DNA from: Ophiura sarsii | Taxonomy: Eukaryota > Echinodermata > Ophiuroidea > Amphilepidida > Ophiuridae | Reading direction: 5' to 3' | DNA length: 64,000 bases | Assembly: GCA_035610835.1 (NCBI GenBank) | Contig: CM069446.1 | Span: 68,371,062-68,435,061 of the forward strand | Shown here: positions 12,101-24,100 of the stretch, in pieces | Position numbering within the stretch: the stretch's first letter is position 1 | Layout of the letters: every line of letters starts with the position of its first letter | Program-made: the position numbers and the translations under genes | The notes under the pieces: generated by a model | Database searches by the model: none | What the model was told of the DNA's origin: nothing | What the model saw: the letters and a program-made list of their open reading frames with translations, nothing else

Positions 12101-15100
12101 TGGGAAAAATAATTCTCTCACGTATATATTTCTAACAAAACTTCAACACAACGTTCTTTCGCTTTCTGTAACAATGGCGGCGACCTATACACGGTATCTG
12201 CGCGTTGCAAACTTGATACAAAAATTATATTTGACCGAGTTTGCAGTGTTGCAACCAATTCGACAATATTGGAGATCGAAATCAGCAGTGTGAAGGTGGC
12301 CGAGAGTGTTTGGACTTTAATTCACAGTATCCATGCCGAATTTAAATTCCCAAATACAATATCCGTATAAAAAAACACCCCAAGATCTTTTAACAAATCC
12401 GACCTACCGACCCTACCTTTTGTTGACCTTAGGGTTAGGGTAAGAGTTAGAGTTAGGGTTGGGGTTAGGATTAGGGTAAGGGTTGCTGCCGGATCATCGG
12501 CTGTAGGCTATAGCTTTTCACGAAATAGCTGCACGGTTATCTGTATACACTGCAAAAAGTGCAGAACAAATGACGCGTTCAGAACATGTTCACGGTGTGT
12601 TCTCCAGGTGTTCCAGAACATGCTCAAAATGTAACAGATTTAGAACATGTTCTGAACGTGTTTTGGATATGTTCTGAACGTGTTCAGAACACATCACAAC
12701 ATGTTCAGAACATGTTCAGAACATGTTCTATATCTGTCACATTTGAACACGTTCTGCAGTTTTTGCGGTGTAGCTATTGCCTATAGCAGCTTGGATTATA
12801 TTATATTGAGATCAAATTCAAACATCCATTTCGAGCCGCGAAATCCGTGAACCGTCCTAGCTAGTTTTAAGAATATTACTCAGAAACTACAAATGGTGGT
12901 GTTTAAACATTATTTCAATAATAATAATACAGGCACATTGATTTGTATTACATAACGGCTGGCATTTACTTTACAAGTTTAGCTCAATCGATAATAACAC
13001 ACAACGAGTTTCTATTGTATTGGCCTGTTGCATAGGAGTAGGACAATGCGGTGGTATACCGCGGTACATGTCACCTTTCATGATGCCATGCACATTAAAC
13101 AGTCAGTGGAAAATTAAAATTAAATCGTAAATAATTCCACATTCCAAAATAAACTATAATGGAATAATAATGAATAATTATACGCCAAATGATAAACAAT
13201 ATCGAAAACTAATAAAAAAAATGTATATAAACGATTAAAATAAAATGTCAAGCCGTGATAGGATTCGAACCCACGACCTCCGGTTTACTAGTCCAATCCT
13301 CTACCGCTGAGCCAACTATGCGCTTTGTGAACGAATTAACAAACAAAAGTAATATCGTTCAACATACCATTCTTCTCTAAATTATATGTTTAAAATGCTT
13401 TATATTTCTTAATCTTTGCAGTTTTAAGATAGTTTCTCGCTCAAAAGTTGTTTATTTACTGTTAAAGAATGTAATTCTGATTTAAATGTTACGAATAACA
13501 CTACTTTTTGAAACAATTCTAGATATATTATATTTCGTTCGTACAGCATTTTGTCGATTTATGTGCACATCTTTTACGACTTAGTATTGCATCATGGGCT
13601 TTTTGTCGGGCACGCGAGGACTTGGGAGCGAAGCGAGTCATGTGATTTTTGTCCAGGACAAACACTTGAGATGTACACGCCCCTTTAAGAACAATACAGT
13701 AACAGTGGTAGTTTTGACATTTGAGGCTGTTTAACCATTAAATGACCAAATGTTGATTGAGACCTCCCCACATTCTCAAGCAGGTGGCTAAACACTGACA
13801 CAAGTGGTTGATGAATATACGAGGGAGGGTCATTCAATAAGTTCTACCTCTTACCTCATAACTTTACCATTATACAAGCCAGTCGTATGAAATATTCCAC
13901 AATTAAAGCATTGAATCTCAGTTACAAAATCATAGTAGATTGGTCTGAATAATCATTGTTGTTTTCTGGGTATGCAGTAAAAACCAAACTTCCATTCAGT
14001 GCGACGGAAACGGTAAAAAAACAGCCAAATGTCTCCTAAGGCCTAAAAAAAAAGAAGTTTGATTGGCGTAACCCGACCAACCCTATTTTACTGCCGACCC
14101 TAATATTTTTTTTTTTTTGTGTGTGAGAAAAAGAAGAAAAAAACAGTGAAAATGTGTATTTGTGCCATTTGTTTATGTCTGTATGGTATAATACACCTAG
14201 CACATAAAGTCCCTGACCAGGTGCTTTGAGGTTGGCTGATTTAAAATATATAATCGGTACCAAAAATCTGAGATATACATTAAATGAGCAAATTTCTTCT
14301 CCGCAGTTTGATACCTCATTCAACAAAATCGAATGGATACTTTTAAAGTTATGGCGATTTCAATGACCACGCATGCAACAGAAAAGTTGCACTAGGTATA
14401 GGAAATCATTGATTTGTGTGTGATTACGCAATGAAAAAACTCACAGCTGATCAGCTAAGACTTGTATTCTTCACAGCCCGATACACCCTTTGTCCCGCAC
14501 ATTGCGGTTATCACTACAGACCCATTCATCTGGCTCGTTCAGATAGCACACAGTTATGACAGTAATCACACACAAATCAATCGATTATATATTTTGAATA
14601 AGCCAACCTCAAAGCACCTGGGCAGGGACTTTATGTGCTAGATGTATGTGTGCTGGTATATAAAATTTCATAGACGTTTTATAGATTTTTTTAAAAAAAT
14701 CCAACCTACCTACCCTATTTTTTCTCTCTATGTTACGCCAATCAAACCTTTTTTTCTTAGGCCTAAGTGCTATTTATTTGGCCAATTCTAAGAGACAAAA
14801 TGTACCTATCGGTCAATTACAATCGTTCAAAGTTACAAATATCTCTTCAACAGACTTTACACAATACAACTGACTCATTTCTTGGGGGGAAATGCCCTCT
14901 AATTAGCCAGAACCAGACCAGGACAGCCATCAATTTTAACCCTACCCTAGAGAACCGTTTCACAAGTCATATTTGCTTTTCATTGAAACTAAGAGATCTT
15001 CGTTATACAGGACTAAATGGATATATTTCAAGTCTCTCGAAGATATATTTTTCTATCACTGATTAACTCTTCTAAATGTTGCATATAAGAAAAACTGATA

Positions 15101-18100
15101 CAGTTAAGATTTAAAATTTGAGGCATCACTGTGGCTTGACTTGTAACAGCGAACATTTGACTGAATATCAGTATTCCAGTATGCTAAAGGCGTGTCAATA
15201 CATTCGAGTTGATATTATACTATTTACAAGCTACAAAGGTTAATATTGCCAACAATCTGATTTATATTCATGCTAGTATAGCATTATATTCAGAAAGCAT
15301 CCATTGTTGTCTATGTTCAGTATATAAATCGGGCGGTATACTTTTCATACAATACGGAGAAAACGAAAAACATGTATTTATCTTTGGGGTAGTTTTCTGT
15401 GTCCGTTGTCCAAAATCTCTCTCTAGCTTTTGATTGCATTGTGACAAAAGTGAAATAGGTATCAATTAGCATTTACTATAAATGTGTAGCTATGATTCAG
15501 AGCTATAATCATGACAAATGTCATGAGGCTGACATTCATATTAGCGATGTTATGAGTGAGGAGGTAGAACTTATTGAATGACCCTCGTATATTAAATAGC
15601 GATCGTTAGGAAAAGGAATACATCATCTTTCATTGATATGAAACACAATATATGGATATATCACAAAATAATTTATACAAATTGGTAATTGAATATACAT
15701 TATCTGAACTTGTTTTGAACAGTTTATATTCTGCTAGGTCTGGCACTTACAGTGTGTAATTTGTAAAAAAAGTTAACTTACGAGGATCAACTGGAATTGT
15801 TTCCTCTGTCCTCTTCCTTTTCCTTTTCCTATGTTTTGGGGGACCATCTAAGTAGAAAAAATGGATAAAATATTATATTAAAAGAGACTTATAAATGAAC
15901 ATCAAGGGATGTATTAATGTACGTATCAAAACATAGTTATAAGCTAAACAGGTGTTTAACTTTGACTTTAAACATATCGTTTAACTAAAGGCAGTTCTCA
16001 AAAAAAATGTGTTTAAATTAAACATGTGTCTAACTCGCTGAAAAGTGTCAAACGTTAAACATAGGGAATGGGGGTGTTTTAACTCTCATTTAACTAAACA
16101 TTTGTACTAAGTGGACGTCCTAATATTTATTTTGCAACACCATGGCCAATATGGTGGGTGCACTCATATTTAGATGTTCATTTGATGCATTTCTTTCATT
16201 GAATCACTGATTATTGAATATAATAAATAACATTCCATATAATGGCACACTTCAACAACTTGTCTGTGGACGGGTATTCATCATTTTGTTACTTAACTTA
16301 AACATGAGTTTAGTTAGCGATGTTTTATGCTTTGTGTGTGATGTGACCTGTGTTAAGGCATGTCAATGAAATACACAACACAACAATTGTAGGTAATGAG
16401 ATTGTGCTACACTATCTGGAAAAATTAAATGCATCCATAATTTACAGAAAGCTGTATCAGAGGCTGATCGGTTTGTCACGGACGGACGTTTGTGCAAAAC
16501 ATGAGCGAAAAACAGTTTGTAAAAAGAAACTACTGACATTTATTCATTTTTTTATGTTTAATGTTATAGAGAATCGTCAACTTTATTGAAATACACACAA
16601 AAAATTAAGGTGTGGTTTGTTACTAAAAATAGAACGACGGAAATGTTTGTGTCACGGACGGACTAGATAGAAATAGGGTTCTCTACCTTTTAGTGCTTCT
16701 TTTTAATTTCTATCTAGTCAACTCCATATTCCCCAATGCTTTCCAGGTCAAATAGCAAGTAAGATACATGGTTTGAATATCTGATACACAGCATTTGAAA
16801 ATATTTCTTATTTTTCACAGGGGTAGGGTAATAAACTTTGTCACGGACGGACATTTTTGAGCGTCACGGACGGACGCAAATGTTAACTACATAACAAACT
16901 TTGAAATTGCCACTTATTTACACTTTAGTATGAAAAAATGGTATCAAATACTTACAAAATAGTAAGAAAAATGTTAAGTCATGAATTTTCAGTCTTAATA
17001 ATAAAAAGCAGTCAAGATATTAGTCTTTTTTGGCACTTTGATAGCAGAGGGTGATCGGTTCAAGGTTCACATTGGTGTGAAAAAATTACTTTTTGATATT
17101 GATATTGAAATGTACCTCACAATATTGGACAACATCTTGGCTAACTGAAACTGCATTTGAAAAGAAGAAAAAATGCGGAAAAGTTTTCGGAACAGTCCAT
17201 TATTGCCCAAGGGGTAGAAACAAGATGCGTCATGGACGGACATTCTTAGTAGAAGTTGACCTTGCCATATTTTATGTTAATGAAACCTTTTCATTTTTTT
17301 AAATTAAAAATTGATAGATGGCACATTTATCCATTAAATAAGAAATATATTTTAGAAAAAAAGTTCTGGGAAGTAATTACCCTGCCCTTATGATAACTTT
17401 TTGATGCAGAGCTGTCCGTCCGTGACGCAAAAAAGTTTTAAAGTTTTACAACTTTTTTCAAGGAAAAAGAGAAAAAATAAAAACATAGTGAGCCATCTCC
17501 CCTATATACCCCTTTCTCATGTAGAAATGAAACTTAACAATGGCGTCAATAAATAAGTTAAATCAGTGATTAAAAGTTGTCACGGACGGACACAAATTTT
17601 GTCACGGACGGACATTATTCAGTTCTGAGTACAAATGCCAAACTGAATCCTGCCCTCTTACCATAAATGGCAAGAGATAGACCTGCTGCATCATATAAAT
17701 AGACTGTATGCTGTGATACAACTTTGTAAAACAATTTTGACCCTTCTTTGATAAATTTTGTTCGATTAATTGTGTAAAAGACTGTATGCTGTGATACAAC
17801 TTTTTAAAACAATTTTGACCCTTCTTTGATAAGTTTTTGTTCAATTAATTGTGTAATTAAAGGTTAGTGATAATGGATACATGTAGGCATCCAACCGTGT
17901 TTTGAGTTTTTCAAAGTTGCATGAAGAAAAAGCCTGCAACTTTTGATAGTGCAATGCTTAAAATTAAATTTGTGCTAACATCTCCAATGATACTTTCTGA
18001 TTTCAATGCTGTTACTTGCTTTTATTTTACATACTTATTATTATTATTATTATTCATGGTATAGTTTATTGTCATCGCAGCCAGCCGGCTGAATTGGCAC

Positions 18101-21100
18101 AATATTACAAATTACAAAAATACATTAAGAATGCAAGATATACAATAATAGATTTTAAAAACAATAATATCATAAAAGCAAACACCCACCCTTGCATACA
18201 ACATACACTCCACATTAAAGACCACAATTACCCCACACACACCCCACACCACATACACACTACCCCCTCCCTCCCCAAAAGAAATTGCACATAACACACG
18301 GTACAATGTACGTGACCACCAAACTCACACAATACATACCCCCACCCGCACCCCACACGCCCCTACACACACACCACATACACTGCCCCTCCCTCCCCCA
18401 AAAGATATTGCACATAAAACATGGTACATTTACGTGACCACCTGACTGACACCATACATACCCCACCCGCACCCCCCCCCCTCACACTCCCACATACACA
18501 CCCTCCCTCCCCCAAAAGATATTGCACATAAAACATGGTACATTTACATGATTAATTAGTGGTCATTGGTCAAGTTATTATTCCACAGCTTGACAAGGTA
18601 TGGGATTGGACTGTTGGCATGTCTTTTGGTACTCACTTTAGGAATTGTGAGGTGATTGCCATTGCGCAACACTTATTATATGGGGCAATTTTAAACAGTG
18701 TCTTTTAACTGATCTCATGCTACCCCTTTTATTTGCAAGCATTATTTCAGCATGTACAGGCAGTAAGTTTAACAAGCGCAAGCTATACTACAGATTCACC
18801 AAAGAAGATCTGCTGAGGGTTCACAAATGCGCAAATAAGCAAATGACTTCATTTGACTTCAAGTAATTTTACAGTGCACCTGGTGAGCATCATAACATGT
18901 GCTCACTGCTGTAGCAAACCTAATCATTTGCATAAAGGGCATACCTGTATGGACTAGTTCATTTAATGGTAAGAGGGGTGGTATTCAGCTTTGCTTGTGT
19001 GCTCAGAACTGAACAGTAGCTAACAGTGTCCGTCCGTGACAAAATTTGTGTCCGTCCGTGACAACTTTTAATTAAAGATTTAACTAATTTATGCCTGCCC
19101 TAATTAATTAATACTCCTGCATGGGATAGAATACATATAAGGGAGATACTTCACAATGTTTTTATTTTTTTACTTTGTCCTTGAAATTAGTTAAAAAACT
19201 TTTTAACTTTTTTTGTGTCACGGACGGACAGCAAAACATCAAAATGTTAACGCAAGTCTAGCGATATAACTTCCCCAGAACTTTTTTCCCAAATATTTAT
19301 CTTATTTTATGGAAAAGTGTGTCAGCTATCAATATTACATCCCAAAACTCTGAAAATGTTACATAAACATAAAAATATAGCATGATGAACATGAACTAAA
19401 ATGTCCGTCCGTGACGCATCTTGTTTTCACCCCTTGGACAATAATGGACTGTTCCGCGAACGTACCGCATTTTGAATTTTTTTAAATGCAGTTTCAGATA
19501 GCCTAGATATTGTCCAACATTGTGAGGTACCTTTCAATATCAAAATCAGAAATTTATTTTTTCATAACCATGTTAACCTTTAACCGATCAGCCTCATCAC
19601 ATTTCTGAATCCTAACACAGCTCAATTACCCTGGAATACAACAGCAACCTGATGCTGGTAGAATCGTTGGCCCACAATTCACGGCTCCGTCATGATAGGC
19701 TATATATGGTAATGTCGAATTTGTTTTAAGGAGCATATGACTTTACATGGTGTAGTAGTGAAGGGTCCGGTCTCTAACCCCAGTGGGTTTGGTCCAGAAT
19801 AAACATTCTTTAAACAACTAGATCTCAATTGAGAAATTGAGCTATTTCCCGTGTGGTAGTTTTGGCTACTTCCCTACAACCTCATCCCCAGAGTCACAGT
19901 GAGGTGTAATAAAGCAAATACTACATGGTATGATCGGGGCAATAGGGCACACTATTTTCCCTCAGTACTGGCTACAGGCCTACCACCCCTCACCCTCCGG
20001 GTTCGGGGTGATAGGCCTGCAGCCAGTACCTCGGGAAAATAGATTGCACTATTTCCCCTCTAACCATGTAGTATTTGTATACTATTGGACCAATTTGTAA
20101 TGTAAATTTTCTGGTGGCACACCGCTAACCCATATCAAGTTGGAGTTACCCCTTCGCAAGGATGTGTTGCCAGCACTTGACTCTACAATTTAACAGTTTT
20201 GGCTTTCATTCAAAACAAAAATATTGCAACTCACGACTTGCAAATCCCTGCTGGGAGATTCACCTAAATGGGGTCAAAGGTCACATAGAGGTCATTAGAG
20301 ATCAATCTGGTACACCCCATGAGTCATCACAAATCTCTTTACCCAAAAGTTTAGTTGAGATTGAAGTCTGACTTGTCATATGAGAGAGAGGGCCCTAAAG
20401 GTTTTGACCAAATGGGTCGAAGGTCATGAATGATTACTTCTGTTACCAAGTATAGTTGAGATTGAAATCTGACTTTTCATATGAGAGCACTGAACAGGCC
20501 AAACCTTACCAAAAGGGAACATAGATACACACCCACCCACAGACCCACAAGACATGATGACAATATCACCCTCTAGCTTTTTAAGCCAGGGGTATAAAGC
20601 CAAAATGACCACACGCTTCAAACATATTGCCTCCCTTATATAACCATAGGTTGGCAGTTGAGGTCCTTGTGGCCACTGTTTGATATTTGAACAAGACCAA
20701 CACTTTGACGATGTTAGTTTATTCATGTTAAAATTTGACCTTTGACCTATTTACTATAGGTCAGACGAAGAGGTCACCATGGACACTTTTGATGTTTGAA
20801 CAAGACCGACACTTTGACAGTGATATTTCGGTCAGGCATAATTATAAGGTTCTTTAATATTTGACCTTTTTCCAACTTTGACTCTAAATCATAGCTTGGA
20901 CAATGAGGTCACTGTGGACATGCAATATTTGATCTTTCACTAAAACCAACACATTGACAGCATTAGTTGTATAGATAACTTAAGGATGTTTAAAATTTGA
21001 CCCCTTATATAACCAAATTTGACCTTATCGACCTTTGACAATAGGTTGGACAAGGAGATCACCGTGGACACTTTTTGATCTTTGACTTACGAACAATACA

Positions 21101-24100
21101 GTAACAGTGTTAGTTTTGACATTTGAGGCTGTTTAACCATTAAATGACTAAATTTCATCCAACAATGAACCTATTAATGACCCCTAGATGACTATCTATT
21201 CCAAATTCCTAAACACCACCAAATGAACCCCAATCCAAGGATCTCTCAGCCAAACTATCATCAAGATCTGTCGACAACTGTAGACGAAGAAGAAGCATAT
21301 TCGAAAATGACCTCTATCACCTGCGACCCCAAATTACTGAAAACCCCTATTTCCCCCTAACTAATCATCATTGAGTCTAAGTATTATAGTGAAAATCCAT
21401 TGAGCTATATCCGAAAAGCATTTTGAATATGTTGACGGACATTCATCCCACCCCCGATACACACCCCAACCACCGATACACCCATACATGTAGGTATACC
21501 AATAGCTCATTGGACCTGCATGAGCTAAAAAATGTTTTAAAACAAATTTTAAACAACGGGGGTTCTTCAAGTACCCTGCTTAAACAACTTTTGCATATAT
21601 AAACCATCGTTTAAGCGGTATTTGGACAAGGAAAGCATAGTTTAAAGGTTTTCAACAACATTTTTATGGAGTAGCTGTCAATGTAACACTTCCATTGAAG
21701 ATGACAGAGTTGTTGAATTTTGATTGAGACCTCCCCACATCATCTTTCATTGATATGAAACACAGTATATGGATATATCACAAAATAATTTAAACAAATT
21801 GGTAATTGAATATACGTTACCTGAACTTGTTTTGAACAGTTTAAATTCTGTTTGTAATTTGTAAAAATAGTTAACTCACGAGGATCAACTGGAGTTGTTT
21901 CCTCTGTCCTCTTCCTATGTTTTGGGGGAACATCTAAGTAGAAAAAAATGGATAAAATATTATATTAAAAGAGACTTATAAATGGACATCAAGGGATGTA
22001 TTAATGTACGTATCAAAACATAGTTATAAGCTAAACAGGTGTTTAACTTTGACTTTAAACACATCGTTTAACTTAAGGCAATTCTTGAAAATGTGTTTAA
22101 ATTAACATGTGTCTAACTCGCTGAAAAGTGTCAAACGTTAAACATAGGGAATGGGGTGTTTTAACTCTCATTTAACCACTATCTGTGATTTTTAACTAAA
22201 CATTTGTACTAAGTGGACGTCATAATATTTATTTTACAACACCATGGCCAATATAGTGGTGCGCTCGTATTTAGATGTTCATTTGATGCATTTCTCACTG
22301 ATTATTGAATATAATAAATACCATTTCATACAATGGCACGCTTCAACGACTTGTCTGGGGACGGGTATTCATCATTTTGTTACTTAACTTAAACATGAGT
22401 TTAGTTAGCGATGTTTTATGTTTTGTGTGTGATGTGACCTGTGTTAAGGCATGTCAATGAAATACACGACACAAAACATTGTAGGTAATGAGATTGTGCT
22501 CCAATGCAGATAGTTAATGTAAATTAATACTAACACTATCTGGACAAATTAAATGCCTCCATAATTTACAGAAAGCTGTATCACATTTCTGAATCCAAAT
22601 ACCACAGCAACCTGATGCTGGTGGAATCAGTGGCACACAATTCATGGCTCCGACATGTTAGGCTATGGTGATGACACATTTGTTTTAAGGAGCGTATGAC
22701 TTACATGGTGTAGTAGTGAAGGGTTCGGTCTCTAATCCCAGAGGGTTTGGTCCAGAATAAACACTCTTTAAACAACTATCTCAATTCCTGCATAGTAAAT
22801 GTATGGTCGAGTAAAACCTTCATAAAGTTGAGAATATTTTGGGACCAATTTGGCAAATTTTGCAAACTCGCCAGTTTACTCACCAATATTCCATCTGCTT
22901 TTGAGTTTATCCAGAGATCCTTTGGCATTTGGAACTTTCTTAGCAGCCTCTATAAATGTACCTATTGTTGCATCATTTCCGTTCCTATTAAACCAACAAT
23001 AAAGCATATTTGCTGCATGTTTCGAAGGACTACCAGGAACACTTTTCGCCGTTGTGATGTCTATTGCCTGAATACCAAGATACAGGCACACATTTTCTAT
23101 GTTTTCAAGTTCGAAAAGCTCTACGATGGCTAGAATATGTAAGTCCGAAACCACTGTGTGAGTAAAAAATACACACGAACCACCTATTACAATGTTATAA
23201 CTTATAATATGGAAGGTTCATTATACTGATCCAGTGTAAGTACTCACGTGTACGTTTCGGACACAACTGTATCCTTTGTCAACACTTGTGGTAGTGATGA
23301 TCTTGACGACTCATGACGCTTTTTGCATTCTTGGAGTTGCCAGTTGATTTATCATCTGGGGATTTTTTGCCAGATGATAATAGATCATCAAAAACGTGAT
23401 AAACAGATGATAAATCAACTGGCAACTCCAAGAATGCAAAAAGCGTCATGAGTCGTCAAGATCATCACTACCACAAGTGTTGACAAAGGATACAGTTGTG
23501 TCCGAAACGTACACGTGAGTACTTACACTGGATCAGTATAATGAACCTTCCATATTATATTACAATCAACGATCCTTATGAACCTTTTTGGTAATGTTAT
23601 AACTGTTTGAAAAAGTACAAATGTTAGAATTGCTCTATGCATACAGCATTTAAAATAGAAATAACTCATCTATTTTTTAAAAGATGTTTTCAGACACAGC
23701 AATGTCACTGCCAACTCTAAGGTAAGATCACGAATTTACCGCTTTGCGGAATTTCCGCGAAAATCGCGGAATTGAGGTTAAACGCGGAAAACAACATTTT
23801 GATGAAAAGAAGGGGGAAAAACGCACACAAAAAGTCCAAAACACAACATTTATATCATAGTCTTGAATAAAACAATATAAATATTAAAAAACGATACGTA
23901 ATAAAACCTAAAAATTATGTGTTTTTCTGTAAAGTGTGTTTATTTTGGTTTTATAGATCGTAAAAAAACGTAAATTTAAGCTTTCTTGGGGAAAATTACA
24001 TCACAGAAAAATGCAAAATTTACAAAGCGGAAAAACGCGGAATTCAACAGTTACAAAGCAGAAAATGTGTGACCTTACTCTAAGGACCCTTATTCATAAA

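Larger units (their letters stand above)
7447..13686. mobile_element. 6.2 kb element with ~430-bp inverted termini carrying tRNA-like sequences
   Basis: The ends read AAAGGGGCGTGTACATC at 7447 and its complement up to 13686. Inverted similarity runs about 430 bp inward and includes CAAGTGTTTGTCCTGGACAA and ACGAACGAAATA blocks. Each arm ends inward with a tRNA-like B box (GGTTCGAATCC). The duplicated host segment at 21070-21110 lacks the insert (GACTTACGAACAAT), which gives a near-empty site. The exact target duplication is ambiguous; a TTAA-like site fits the right side. The interior contains a MITE, a mariner-like fragment, a hairpin, telomere-like repeats and a palindrome-rich element, and no transposase frame that I can recognise. 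Superfamily unassigned. Confidence 0.75.

Noticed and set aside
13252..13324. Functional tRNA-Thr gene
   Set aside because: The A and B boxes are good, but the acceptor stem does not pair and the copy sits at the inner end of an inverted repeat arm.
22747..23133. Plus-strand 128-codon frame
   Set aside because: It lies opposite the death-domain exon, which has domain and splice support on the minus strand.
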